Notes: a model not told the origin generated them from the sequence alone. DNA of 64,000 bases from JAXDBM01 sp963709485 (GCA_963709485.1 CAVPWE010000007.1:124001-188000), one strand, 5' to 3'; positions 17,148 through 26,003 are shown, numbered from the stretch's first letter. A program made the numbers and translations.

Positions 17148-17447
17148 TTAACCCTGCGGACGGGTTGATTCCTTCACCCGGTCCAGCTCGTCCCTGTACT
17201 GCTCGGCTTGAGCCCTGATCATCTCGATTTCTTCCCGGGCTTTTTCCAGCTTTTCATCCTGCCTCTGACGTTCTTCCCGCATCTTGTCCTGGATATCGTC
17301 AAAGCCTACATAGATCGCCAGAATGCCGCCTAAAAGGAGAGCAAGCGGCAGGCCGCCCTTAAGAATAATAAAGAAGTCTTTCCACCAGGCCAGTAAACCG
17401 ACAAGGCCGAGGACTGCGGATACTGCACCGGCAATGAGCAACGACAT
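17148..17447 (-). CDS. Small membrane protein with coiled-coil tail, unknown
   Basis: Predicted 99-aa protein with two hydrophobic segments (about residues 3-21 and 27-47) and a charged C-terminal tail (about 50-95) rich in Glu, Lys, Arg and Gln with coiled-coil spacing. GGAGG lies a few bases before the ATG, so it is probably expressed. It stands alone between the dctP leader region and the his genes. I recognise no named family. Confidence 0.65.
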   Translation of the reverse strand: MSLLIAGAVSAVLGLVGLLAWWKDFFIILKGGLPLALLLGGILAIYVGFDDIQDKMREERQRQDEKLEKAREEIEMIRAQAEQYRDELDRVKESTRPQG

Positions 17448-17632
17448 AATCAGGCCTCCTTGACGATTAAGGATCGATTCATTCGCATGAAGCGCAGGGA
17501 AATATGTTGAGATTATTATGCTTTCATGCTTTTCTTAAATAGTACCACAAAAGAATAAGGGGGGCAAGATCAAATGAGGAGAGGGATGCTTAAATGATGG
17601 TTCTCGATATGTCCATGAAATACAAATAAAGC

Positions 17633-17661
17633 TTGATAAAAATAAATTCTTAAATTAGCAT
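17633..17661 (+). promoter_or_regulatory. Candidate promoter of the his cluster
   Basis: TTGATA (17633-17638), 17 bases, TAGCAT (17656-17661), about 60 bases before hisI. A palindrome CGGTT-TT-AACCG at 17673-17684 falls at the expected start of transcription and may be an operator. Confidence 0.4.
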
Positions 17662-17719
17662 ACGCCGCTGAACGGTTTTAACCGGTAAAACATAACGTAA
17701 TAAAAAAGGAATTCATGAG

Positions 17720-18097
17720 ATGGCAGAACCTGATTTCGACAAGGGGAAGGGTCTCGTGCCCGCCATTGTCCAGGATTACCAGACCGGTGAAGTGCTGATG
17801 CTGGCATACATGAACCGTGATTCCTGGCTCAAGACGCTGGAGACGGGGAGGGCAGCGTTCTGGAGCCGGTCGCGGAACGCCTTGTGGATCAAGGGTGAAA
17901 CATCAGGCCATGCTCAGATCGTTCGAGAGATCCTGATCGATTGCGATGCGGATGCCATTCTCGTCAAAGTGGAGCAGTTGGGCGGGGCAGCCTGTCATAC
18001 CGGATACAGATCCTGCTTTTACCGAAGGCTGGATCGCGGCACGGTCGAAGTCGTGGGTCAGAAATTATTCAATCCGGAGGATGTTTACAAAAAATGA
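17720..18097 (+). CDS. hisI: Phosphoribosyl-AMP cyclohydrolase
   Basis: Zinc enzyme of histidine synthesis, 125 aa, opening the adenine ring of phosphoribosyl-AMP. The metal-binding DCDAD motif and the two cysteine regions AACHTGYRSC are present, together with the family block FWSRSR. It is the stand-alone HisI form; the HisE pyrophosphatase domain is absent and is not seen elsewhere in the window. Its stop overlaps the hisG start by four bases (ATGA). Confidence 0.95.
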   Translation: MAEPDFDKGKGLVPAIVQDYQTGEVLMLAYMNRDSWLKTLETGRAAFWSRSRNALWIKGETSGHAQIVREILIDCDADAILVKVEQLGGAACHTGYRSCFYRRLDRGTVEVVGQKLFNPEDVYKK

Positions 18098-18966
18098 AGA
18101 CGTTGAAGCTGGGCATTCCGAAGGGGAGCCTGGAAGCGAATACCGTCGAGCTTTTCAAGAAAGCCGGCTGGCGGATTACCTATGACAGCAGGAGCTACTT
18201 TCCGGACATCGACGATGACGAGCTTGTCTGCAGCCTGGTCAGGGCCCAGGAGATGTCCAGGTACGTCGAGGAGGGGAACATCGACCTCGGCTTGACGGGG
18301 AAAGACTGGATCATCGAGAACGATTCGAAAGTCGTCACTGTGCAGGATCTGGTCTATTCCAAATCCTCGGCAAGGCCGGCCAGGTGGGTCCTCGTGGTCA
18401 GACAGGATTCCCCGATCCATGCCATCGAGGATATGGAAGGCAAACGCATCTCCACGGAACTGGTCAATTTTACGAAGAGGTATTTCCGTGAACGAAACAT
18501 CAATGTAACGGTTGAGTTTTCATGGGGCGCAACGGAAGCCAAGGTCGTTGAAGGCCTTGTGGACGCCGTTGTGGAAGTGACCGAAACCGGATCGACCATC
18601 AGGGCGAACAAGTTGAGAATCGTTCATGAACTCATGACGACGAACACCCAATTGATTGCCAATCAGGCCGCTTGGGAGGATCCCTGGAAAAGGCAGAAGA
18701 TTGAACAGATCCGAACACTTCTGAATGGTTCGCTTCAGGCTCTGGGGAAGGTCGGTTTGAAGCTGAACGTGTCCAGGGAAAATCTGGGGCGCGTCGTTCT
18801 CCTGCTGCCCTCCCTGAAAGCGCCGACGATATCCAGCCTGTACTCGGAGGAATGGTTTGCCGTGGAGACGATTGTCAGCGCCGGTATCGTCAGGGATCTG
18901 ATCCCTGTCCTTCAGGATGCCGGAGCGGAGGGAATCATCGAATATCCTCTGAACAAGGTGATTTAG
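18094..18966 (+). CDS. hisG: ATP phosphoribosyltransferase, long form
   Basis: First enzyme of histidine synthesis, 290 aa, joining ATP and PRPP. It begins MKTLKLGIPKGSLE and has the type II periplasmic-binding-like fold with the GLTGKDWI and EFSWGATEAK regions. The extra C-terminal portion of about 75 residues is the regulatory ACT-like domain of the long HisG, so no HisZ is needed, and the enzyme is expected to be inhibited by histidine. The start at the hisI ATGA overlap is chosen over an extension that would lie inside hisI. Confidence 0.95.
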   Translation: MKTLKLGIPKGSLEANTVELFKKAGWRITYDSRSYFPDIDDDELVCSLVRAQEMSRYVEEGNIDLGLTGKDWIIENDSKVVTVQDLVYSKSSARPARWVLVVRQDSPIHAIEDMEGKRISTELVNFTKRYFRERNINVTVEFSWGATEAKVVEGLVDAVVEVTETGSTIRANKLRIVHELMTTNTQLIANQAAWEDPWKRQKIEQIRTLLNGSLQALGKVGLKLNVSRENLGRVVLLLPSLKAPTISSLYSEEWFAVETIVSAGIVRDLIPVLQDAGAEGIIEYPLNKVI

Positions 18967-19002
18967 GGTATTCCTACCATCATTTCAGGAAAAGGCGTAA
19001 CC

Positions 19003-19590
19003 ATGATTCGCAGGGCCAGAATAGAGAGAAAAACCACGGAAACGGATGTGCATGTAAATCTCGCTCTGGACGGAAAAGGCAAGGGGGACATTGCCTCGAC
19101 GCTGCCGTTTCTGGATCATATGCTGAATCTGTTCGCGAAACACGGTTTTTTCGACCTGATACTCAAAGGCAAGGGGGACACCGAGATCGACGACCATCAC
19201 CTTGTGGAAGACATCGGCATCTGCCTGGGAGAAGCCTTCAAGAAAGCCCTCGGCGGCAAGGCCGGAATTGCACGCTACGGATCGGCCACCGTTCCCATGG
19301 ATGAGAGCCTGTGCAGTGTGTCCGTCGATATTTCCGGCAGGCCCTATCTGATCTATAATGCAAATTTCAGCCGCGCCCGGATCGGCACATTCGACGCGGC
19401 CCTGCTTAAGGAATTCTTTAAATCTTTTTCGGATCATAGCGGAATAACCTTGCACATCAACCTTCAGTATGGTAGGAATAACCATCATATGGCGGAGGCC
19501 ATCTTCAAGGCCCTTGCCCGCGCGCTTTCTGAAGCGGCTGCCCGGGATCGCCGCATCGCGGGCGTCCTTTCCACAAAGGGAAAACTGTAG
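19003..19590 (+). CDS. hisB: Imidazoleglycerol-phosphate dehydratase
   Basis: Monofunctional HisB, 195 aa, a manganese enzyme dehydrating imidazole glycerol phosphate. The histidine-rich metal motifs are visible: FLDHML near residue 38, DDHHLVED near 65, and a second copy near the end, NNHHMAEA. Length is normal. It follows hisG after 36 bases. No phosphatase domain is fused, unlike the enteric HisB. Confidence 0.96.
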   Translation: MIRRARIERKTTETDVHVNLALDGKGKGDIASTLPFLDHMLNLFAKHGFFDLILKGKGDTEIDDHHLVEDIGICLGEAFKKALGGKAGIARYGSATVPMDESLCSVSVDISGRPYLIYNANFSRARIGTFDAALLKEFFKSFSDHSGITLHINLQYGRNNHHMAEAIFKALARALSEAAARDRRIAGVLSTKGKL

Positions 19591-19630
19591 GCGTTGAATT
19601 TCGGAATATCTACTTGAAAAGGGGCTGTCG

Positions 19631-20338
19631 ATGATTCCCAGGGTACGCAGCGCTGTTCTTGAAAGAAGGAGCTTTAGGTTTGCCCTCTGCTTCGTTGCTC
19701 TGATTGCGGCTGGATGTGCCCACGGCAGCGGATCCGGAGCGGTCCATCCTCAGATTGAAGGACTCGTTATTAACAGGGTTGCTGTTGCACCCTTCCAGCA
19801 GTCAACACCGGAAATGGTGGACATCAACGCGGTGGACTGCAGCAGCTGCGGAGTGTTCAGCCGGTCGGATCGCTTTCCCGATCATCCGGAGAGAGCGATC
19901 GAGCAGGGCTTCATCGATAAGCTGAATGCAAGTTACAGAATTGACATTGTTCCCCCTGACCGGGTTTCCGGGATTTATGAGCGTTATGCCAGCATCCTGG
20001 GCCGTGAAACGCCCCTGTCCGTATTGAAGAAAGTGGGGGCGGATCTGGCCGTGGACGGCATTGCCTACGGGTATGTCTATTACTACCGGGAAAGGAAGGG
20101 CATGCCCTATTCGGTGGAAAAGCCCGCTTCGGTCGCATTTGAAATTCACCTGTTCCGGGTCAGCGACGGCGCGCTGGTCTGGAAAGGCCGTTTTGATAAG
20201 ACACAGGCTTCCCTGATGGAAGATGTTCTGCAGGCATCCGCCTTTATAAGAGGGGGCGGAAAATGGTTGACGGCAAGGGAATTGGCTGAAGAAGGGATCG
20301 AGGATGTCGTGAAGACCTTTCCGGCCGCTGCCAAATAA
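19631..20338 (+). CDS. Predicted outer-membrane or periplasmic lipoprotein, unknown
   Basis: Protein of 235 aa with a basic N-terminus, a hydrophobic core and a lipobox (LIAAGC, cysteine near residue 33), so it is predicted to be lipid-modified. The mature part begins with a VAVAPFQ strand, has a close cysteine pair (CSSC) and a YVYYYRER tract, resembling in general the TolB-N/GNA1162-like lipoprotein folds, but I cannot assign a family. AAAAGGGG precedes the ATG. It lies between hisB and hisA on the same strand, an odd place for a secreted protein, and a possible terminator follows. Confidence 0.75.
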   Translation: MIPRVRSAVLERRSFRFALCFVALIAAGCAHGSGSGAVHPQIEGLVINRVAVAPFQQSTPEMVDINAVDCSSCGVFSRSDRFPDHPERAIEQGFIDKLNASYRIDIVPPDRVSGIYERYASILGRETPLSVLKKVGADLAVDGIAYGYVYYYRERKGMPYSVEKPASVAFEIHLFRVSDGALVWKGRFDKTQASLMEDVLQASAFIRGGGKWLTARELAEEGIEDVVKTFPAAAK

Positions 20339-20378
20339 ACCTCCGTCCGCGCTCGATTATCCATACGGCAAAGACATT

Positions 20379-20414
20379 TTCGGAATTTCGGCGAATCGGG
20401 AATTCCGAATTTTT
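20379..20414 (+). terminator. Possible terminator between the lipoprotein gene and hisA
   Basis: TTCGGAATT (20379-20387) pairs perfectly with AATTCCGAA (20401-20409) around a 13-base loop, followed by a run of T to 20414. It may instead attenuate hisA, whose TTG start lies only 16 bases downstream. Confidence 0.45.
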
Positions 20415-20429
20415 CATCTGGAGCAATCC

Positions 20430-21164
20430 TTGATCATCATACCCGCCATTGACCTGAAGGACGGAAAATGCGTCCGCCTGGCCCAGGGCGATTTCCGTCG
20501 GATGACGGTCTATTCAGAAAACCCTTCCGAAATCGCGGCGCAGTGGCAGGAACAGGGAGCCGAGCGGATCCACGTCGTCGATCTTGATGGATCCCTGGCC
20601 GGATCACCCAGAAACAGAGAAGCGATCCTGGAGATTGTCCGCTCTGTCCGGATCCCCGTCGAGGTCGGCGGCGGCATCCGTGACATCCAGGCTGTTGCGT
20701 CCTACGTTTCCAGCGGCGTGCAATGGGTCATACTGGGAACGGCGGCGCTGAAAAACGGGGTTTTTGTCAAGGAGGCATGTCGGGTTTTTCAGGGGTGCGT
20801 CATGATCGGGATCGACGCAAAAGACGGCATGGCGGCCGTGGAAGGGTGGACGGAGAAAACCGCGGCGCCGGCTGCCGACATTGCCAGGCGTTATGAGGAC
20901 GATGGTCCGGCAGCCATTATTTACACGGATATCAAAAGGGACGGCATGGAAACGGGAATCAACGTCGAAGCCACGCGCATGCTTGCCCGGTCCGTTTCAA
21001 TCCCCGTGATCGCATCCGGAGGTGTTGCGGGCATCGACGACATCCGAAGGGTTGCGAAGATCGAAGCGGACGGGGTAATGGGCGTCATTGTCGGGAAAGC
21101 TCTATATACGGGAAGCCTCGGCCTGCCGGAAGCGATCCGGGCGGCCGGAAATCAGGCAGATTGA
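20430..21164 (+). CDS. hisA: ProFAR isomerase
   Basis: TIM-barrel isomerase of histidine synthesis, 244 aa. The N-terminal PAIDLKDGKCVRL carries the first catalytic aspartate, and IIYTDIKRDGM carries the second. The half-barrel phosphate-binding motifs GGGIRD and ASGGVAG are present. The start is a TTG with GGAG seven bases upstream, since no ATG is nearby and the first residues are conserved. hisF and hisH, which usually flank hisA, are not in this window. Confidence 0.95.
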   Translation: MIIIPAIDLKDGKCVRLAQGDFRRMTVYSENPSEIAAQWQEQGAERIHVVDLDGSLAGSPRNREAILEIVRSVRIPVEVGGGIRDIQAVASYVSSGVQWVILGTAALKNGVFVKEACRVFQGCVMIGIDAKDGMAAVEGWTEKTAAPAADIARRYEDDGPAAIIYTDIKRDGMETGINVEATRMLARSVSIPVIASGGVAGIDDIRRVAKIEADGVMGVIVGKALYTGSLGLPEAIRAAGNQAD

Positions 21165-21190
21165 GAATCGATGCAGGGAGGTGGATCGGC

Positions 21191-21535
21191 ATGGAGGACT
21201 GTATTTTTTGCAGGATTGTGAGCGGTCAGATTCCCAGTTCAAAGGTATACGAATCGGATCGGGTCCTGGCCTTCGATGATATTCATCCCATGGCTCCGGT
21301 TCATGTGATTGTGATCCCGAAAATGCACATCCCGACGCTTATGGACATCACGCCGGAGCAACTCCATGACGTGGCGGCTTTGATGACAGGGGTTCAGGAG
21401 GTTGCGCGCATCAAGGGAATTGACCAGAAGGGATTCCGGACCGTCATCAACTGCAACAGCGAAGGCGGCCAGATCGTTTTTCATCTGCACATCCACGTTT
21501 TAGGCGGTTTGAAACTCAGGGATGAGCTGAACTGA
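21191..21535 (+). CDS. HIT-family nucleotide-binding hydrolase (HinT-like)
   Basis: Histidine-triad protein, 114 aa, hydrolysing nucleoside phosphoramidates or related nucleotides. The active-site triad is HLHIHVLGG near the C-terminus, and an N-terminal CIFC pair with later histidines fits the zinc-binding HinT type. The ATG at 21191 has GGGAGG nine bases upstream; the ten extra residues possible from 21161 are not typical. It follows hisA closely. Confidence 0.92.
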   Translation: MEDCIFCRIVSGQIPSSKVYESDRVLAFDDIHPMAPVHVIVIPKMHIPTLMDITPEQLHDVAALMTGVQEVARIKGIDQKGFRTVINCNSEGGQIVFHLHIHVLGGLKLRDELN

Positions 21536-21550
21536 TTTTTTCGGCGCCGG

Positions 21551-21581
21551 TTGACAAACGGTGAAGGCGATATAATATAAA
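21551..21581 (+). promoter_or_regulatory. Candidate promoter of yqeY-dnaG-rpoD
   Basis: A perfect TTGACA (21551-21556) is followed by an AT-rich stretch with TATAAT at 21571-21576 (spacing 14) and TATAAA at 21576-21581 (spacing 19). The spacing is not ideal for either, but the position 30-50 bases before yqeY is right. Confidence 0.5.
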
Positions 21582-21603
21582 AAAACGGGATAAAGGTGAC
21601 GCA

Positions 21604-22050
21604 ATGACATTCAAGGTAAAAATCGAAGAGGGCATGGTCGCCGCTGCCAAGGCAAGGGACAAGATTTCACTGTCTGCGTTTCGACTGATCAAAACGGCCA
21701 TACACAACCGCGAGATCGACCTCAAAAGGGAATTGAACGAAGCCGAATTTTTCCAGGTTCTTTCGACCATGGTGAAGCAGCGCAAGGATTCGATCGAGCA
21801 GTTCACCAAAGGCGGGCGTGCAGACCTTGTGGAAAAGGAAGAGTCGGAGCTGAAATTGATTCAATCTTTCATGCCGGCACAGATGTCCGAGGAAGACGTG
21901 AACCGGGAGATCCGGCAGGCGATCGCGGAGACCGGTGCCGTCAGCGTGAAAGATATGGGCAAGGTCATGAAAGTGCTGATGCCGAAACTGAGCGGGAAGG
22001 CCGACGGCAAGGCTGTCGGTGAAAAGGTCAAGGCGGCATTGTCGGCATGA
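21604..22050 (+). CDS. yqeY: GatB/YqeY-domain protein
   Basis: Small helical protein, 148 aa, with the YqeY fold that resembles the tRNA-binding tail of the GatB amidotransferase. Family features include SAFRLIKTAI, RKDSIEQF and the C-terminal VMPKL/KADGKAV-type region. Its exact role is not established. It is commonly found before dnaG or rpoD, as here, and is probably the first gene of the macromolecular synthesis operon in this organism; rpsU, the usual first gene elsewhere, is absent here. Confidence 0.92.
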   Translation: MTFKVKIEEGMVAAAKARDKISLSAFRLIKTAIHNREIDLKRELNEAEFFQVLSTMVKQRKDSIEQFTKGGRADLVEKEESELKLIQSFMPAQMSEEDVNREIRQAIAETGAVSVKDMGKVMKVLMPKLSGKADGKAVGEKVKAALSA

Positions 22051-22107
22051 GAATAAGCGTGTTTTTGCCGATTGTCCGGTTTTCGCAATCATCTCCGCAA
22101 TGAAGGT

Positions 22108-23895
22108 ATGAGATTGAAAGGTCACATACCGGATGTCAAGATTGAAGAAATCAAAAGCAGGGCCAATATCGTCGATCTGGTCTCTGAATATGTGACGCTC
22201 AAGAAGGCAGGCCGGAATTACATCGGTCTTTGCCCTTTTCACAAGGAAAAGACCGCCTCCTTCACCGTCACGCCGGACAAGCAGATGTTTTACTGCTTTG
22301 GCTGTGGAGAGGGAGGCAACGTATTCGCTTTTTTGATGAAAATCAATCAGATGGCTTATCCGGAAGCCATCCGGCATCTGGCCCGGAAAACCGGGGTGGC
22401 GATTCCGGAAAGAGCAGCCAGCCGGGAGGAAGAGGATCGGGACAGCCTGAGGGAGCAAATCATTCATGTCAACCAGGTTGCAGCGATCCATTATTCGAAC
22501 AACCTGTTTTCACCGGGAGGGAAGGAAGCGCAAGCCTACCTGAAAAAAAGGGAGATCCGCGAAGACGTGATCAGGGAATTCCGGCTCGGTTTTGCTCCGG
22601 ACGGCTGGAGGCATCTGAAAGATTTTCTGGAGAAGCGAAAAATCCCCCTCAACATCGCCGAACAGGCCGGTCTCCTCGTTCCGGGCAGGGAAGCATCGCT
22701 GTATGATCGCTTCCGGAACAGATTGATGTTTCCCATCGAGGATGCCAGCGGTCGCGTCATCGCCTTCGGCGGAAGAAACATCGCTGCCGGGGAGCCTAAA
22801 TACATGAATTCCCCGGAATCGGCTGTTTACGTGAAAGGCCGGAATCTTTACGGGCTGAACCGGGCCAAGGAGGAAATCCGCAGACAGGGTTATGCCATCC
22901 TCGTAGAAGGATATTTTGATCTGATGCAGTTATGGAATGCGGGCATCACCCATGTCGTTGCCACGCTGGGAACAGCGCTGACAGGGGAACAGATTGACCT
23001 GCTGGGGCGGTACACATCGCATGTCGCCGCCTTGTTCGACCCGGACGAAGCCGGGAAGAAAGCCCTGGAACGAAGTCTCGGGCTGTTCCTCGCGGGAAAC
23101 ATGCATGGCCGGGCTGTGATTCTTCCCGGCGGATATGATCCGGACGATTACGTCAAGGCCTTTGGAAAGGAAAGCCTGCTTGACCTGATCGCGCATGCCC
23201 CGTCCATGGTTGATTATTACATTGAAAACGCCATGGGAGATCGGGGCACTTTTGAGAAGGACCGCGATGCGCTCCGCAATTCGTTGTCTTTGATTCGTCA
23301 CATTGAAAATGCCGTCGAAAGGAATCTGTTCATCAAGCGGGTTTCCGAAAAGCTCGGTGTGGACCAGAATATTTTAAAGAGCGAGGTTTCCCGCACCATG
23401 CCGGCTGTCGCGAGTGGTGCGGCAGCGCAGAAGCGCCAAGCGACAAGCGTGGATGCACTGGAATTGAATCTGCTTCATCTTTGGATGACGAACCCGGAAA
23501 AAATAGCCATGATCGCGGAAACGGATATTTTGAATTACTTTATGAGTCCGGATCTAAAAGCCCTGGGAGAGAAGTTGGGAACAGTGGCAACCGGTGCAGG
23601 TCATTTTGATGCCGTTGCGTTCATCAGTGGCCTTCCGTCGGGGCCTGTCCGGGAAAAACTGTTGAAGAAAGCGATGGATGAAGGTTTCCATGACGAACAG
23701 ATGCGGGATCGCCTTTTCAGCGATACGGTGATGCAGATTAAACGGAAATGGTATCGCGAGGTCCACAGGAAGCTAAAGGCAAAAATGGTGAAAGCCCAGG
23801 AAGCAGGGGATGAGGCGCGCTGCAGGGAGCTTTTGAGCGAGAAAGAAAACCTGTTGAGAGAGGAAAAATCGCAGGTTGCTGGCATAAATGAATGA
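22108..23895 (+). CDS. dnaG: DNA primase
   Basis: Primase, 595 aa, making RNA primers at the replication fork. The N-terminal zinc ribbon is CPFH followed by CFGC. The TOPRIM domain shows VEGYFD and ALFDPDEAGKKA, and the C-terminal part is the helicase-binding domain. The start is uncertain: ATG at 22108, TTG at 22114 (AAGG seven bases upstream) and TTG at 22072 are in frame; family N-termini favour the first two. The stop overlaps the region of the next gene, rpoD. Confidence 0.96.
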   Translation: MRLKGHIPDVKIEEIKSRANIVDLVSEYVTLKKAGRNYIGLCPFHKEKTASFTVTPDKQMFYCFGCGEGGNVFAFLMKINQMAYPEAIRHLARKTGVAIPERAASREEEDRDSLREQIIHVNQVAAIHYSNNLFSPGGKEAQAYLKKREIREDVIREFRLGFAPDGWRHLKDFLEKRKIPLNIAEQAGLLVPGREASLYDRFRNRLMFPIEDASGRVIAFGGRNIAAGEPKYMNSPESAVYVKGRNLYGLNRAKEEIRRQGYAILVEGYFDLMQLWNAGITHVVATLGTALTGEQIDLLGRYTSHVAALFDPDEAGKKALERSLGLFLAGNMHGRAVILPGGYDPDDYVKAFGKESLLDLIAHAPSMVDYYIENAMGDRGTFEKDRDALRNSLSLIRHIENAVERNLFIKRVSEKLGVDQNILKSEVSRTMPAVASGAAAQKRQATSVDALELNLLHLWMTNPEKIAMIAETDILNYFMSPDLKALGEKLGTVATGAGHFDAVAFISGLPSGPVREKLLKKAMDEGFHDEQMRDRLFSDTVMQIKRKWYREVHRKLKAKMVKAQEAGDEARCRELLSEKENLLREEKSQVAGINE

Positions 23896-23924
23896 TTAGA
23901 AAAGGTGTGCCGGGAGAAGCCGAT

Positions 23925-25676
23925 ATGGGAAAAGAAATCCAGTCCGATGAATTTAAAAAACTGATCACGCTGGGAGAGGAAAAAGGATTCCTGACCTACG
24001 ACGACGTGAACGATCTGTTGCCGTCCGATGTTATTTCTTCAGATCAGATCGACGACATTATCATGCTCTTCGGTGAAAAGAACATCGATATTATCGATAC
24101 CGACAAGGGAGAAAAGCTGATCGTTAAAAAACAGACGGAGGAAATGGCAGTCGCCAAGGAAGAAGAAATGATGGGTGCCATCCCGCCGGTTGGAAAGACC
24201 GGTGATCCGGTCAAGATGTACCTTCGCGAGATGGGTCTGGTCTCGCTCCTCAGCCGTGAAGGGGAGGTCGAGATTGCGAAAAGGATTGAAGAGGGTCTGC
24301 GGGAAAGCATGGATGCCGTATTTGCCGTGGAAGCCTGTATCAAGGATGTGGTGGATATCGGCGCCAAACTGAAGAGCGGGGAGTGGCGCGTCAAGAGCGT
24401 CGTGGACAATCTGGAAGATGATGACGGATATGTTGAAGAAGACATGCACCGGGAGAGGGTCTTAAAGCTCATCAACAGGGTGACGGCCCTGGATCGGAAA
24501 AATGATGCCCTGAGATTGAAATTGAAGGGAAAGAATCTTCGCGAGTCGCAGAAAAATCTCGTTCGTGTGGAACTGGATAAAAACGCCAAAAGCATCATTC
24601 GCCTTTGCAGGAAAGTCAAGTTCAGCAAGAGGCAGACGGATCGCATTGTGTCGAGACTGAAAGGATTTCTTGCGGAAATCGAGAATGCGGAGCGGGCAAT
24701 TCAGATTTGCAAGGACAGAACCAGGCTCTCATCAACACAGATGGAAAAGGCCTGGGCGCGCATGAAGGAATCCAGTGCCGAGGCAAAACGCGTCTCCCGT
24801 GAACTGAGGGTAAGTATTGAAAAACTTAGGGAGTCCGAGGAAATTGTCAAAGAATCTACCCGCAGAATCAAGAAAGCATCACAGAGCGTGGGTCTTCCCG
24901 CATCGACACTCAAGAAAGTTGTCATGACGATCGAAAAGGGTGAAAATCATGCCGAGACGGCCAAAAGAAAGCTGGTTGAAGCCAATTTAAGGCTGGTTGT
25001 CAGCATCGCTAAAAAATACACCAATCGCGGGCTGCAGTTTCTGGACCTGATTCAGGAAGGAAACATCGGACTCATGAAAGCAGTCGACAAATTTGAATAT
25101 CAGAGGGGATACAAATTTTCGACTTATGCAACCTGGTGGATCCGTCAGGCCATTACGAGGGCCATTGCCGATCAGGCCAGGACCATCCGGATACCGGTTC
25201 ATATGATTGAAACCATTAACAAACTGATTCGAACGTCGCGTTATCTGGTCCAGGAGTTGGGCCGCGAACCCACTCCGGAGGAAATTGCCAACAAGATGGA
25301 GTATCCTCTGGAGAAGGTACGGAAAGTACTGAAAATCGCAAAGGAACCCATCTCACTGGAAACTCCGATCGGTGAGGAAGAGGATAGTCACCTTGGTGAT
25401 TTTATAGAGGACAAGAAGATCATTTCACCTTCGGAAGCGACGATCAGCATGGATCTGGCTGAGCAAACCCGGAAGATTCTCTCGACGTTAACGCCGCGGG
25501 AGGAAAAAGTTTTGAGAATGCGGTTCGGAATCAGCGAACGCATGGACACCGCACCGGGGAAAAGGCCGGAGCTGTTGAGTTTGAATAAAGAATATGTCCG
25601 GAACATGGAGGCTCCCGCAGTTCGAAAGCTGCGTAACCCTTCACGAAGGAAATCACTGAAACCGCTATTGAAATAA
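23925..25676 (+). CDS. rpoD: Primary-type sigma factor RpoD with atypical region 4.2
   Basis: Sigma-70 family protein, 583 aa, with region 1.1 at the N-terminus, a long non-conserved segment, and very well conserved regions 2 and 3 (AKRKLVEANLRLVVSIAKKY, KFSTYATWWIRQAITRAI, QELGREPTPEEIA). Region 4.1 is normal (LTPREEKVLRMRFGI), but the expected DHTLEEVG...VTRERIRQIEAKALRKL helix-turn-helix reads DTAPGKRP...LNKEYVRNMEAPAVRKL, with no length change. ATG at 23925 has GGGAGA eight bases upstream; a start at 23892 overlapping dnaG is possible. Third gene after yqeY-dnaG. Confidence 0.93.
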   Translation: MGKEIQSDEFKKLITLGEEKGFLTYDDVNDLLPSDVISSDQIDDIIMLFGEKNIDIIDTDKGEKLIVKKQTEEMAVAKEEEMMGAIPPVGKTGDPVKMYLREMGLVSLLSREGEVEIAKRIEEGLRESMDAVFAVEACIKDVVDIGAKLKSGEWRVKSVVDNLEDDDGYVEEDMHRERVLKLINRVTALDRKNDALRLKLKGKNLRESQKNLVRVELDKNAKSIIRLCRKVKFSKRQTDRIVSRLKGFLAEIENAERAIQICKDRTRLSSTQMEKAWARMKESSAEAKRVSRELRVSIEKLRESEEIVKESTRRIKKASQSVGLPASTLKKVVMTIEKGENHAETAKRKLVEANLRLVVSIAKKYTNRGLQFLDLIQEGNIGLMKAVDKFEYQRGYKFSTYATWWIRQAITRAIADQARTIRIPVHMIETINKLIRTSRYLVQELGREPTPEEIANKMEYPLEKVRKVLKIAKEPISLETPIGEEEDSHLGDFIEDKKIISPSEATISMDLAEQTRKILSTLTPREEKVLRMRFGISERMDTAPGKRPELLSLNKEYVRNMEAPAVRKLRNPSRRKSLKPLLK

Positions 25677-25803
25677 ATCGATCCGCCGGTAAAAGCGTGC
25701 TGCCGGAGTGTCTCAAATAAGATATTGACAAGAATGATCGGGCAGTGTAGCAAAGACCACCTGCGGGAAGATTTCCGGTTGTCTGATGATGCCCGGTTGT
25801 CAA

Positions 25804-25879
25804 GGGCCCATAGCTCAATTGGTAGAGCCACCGGCTCATAACCGGTCGGTCCCTGGTTCGAACCCAGGTGGGCCCACCA
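25804..25879 (+). tRNA. tRNA with CAT anticodon (elongator Met or Ile2)
   Basis: Complete 76-base cloverleaf including encoded CCA. The seven-base acceptor stem pairs 25804-25810 with 25869-25875, and the anticodon loop CTCATAA gives CAT. Sequence alone does not separate elongator Met from the lysidine-modified Ile2; the C-C-G-G anticodon stem with CGGTC variable region resembles Ile2. It lies 127 bases after rpoD. Confidence 0.92.
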
Positions 25880-26003
25880 TAAGAACTTTTATGATGTTGT
25901 AATCGAAGAAGAAAGACGACACCAAGACATGTTTCGAACATTGCGTCGCAGCGTGTGTTCCATATCATTTCAAAACAAGCGGAAAGATGGACTTTCCTGA
26001 AAC

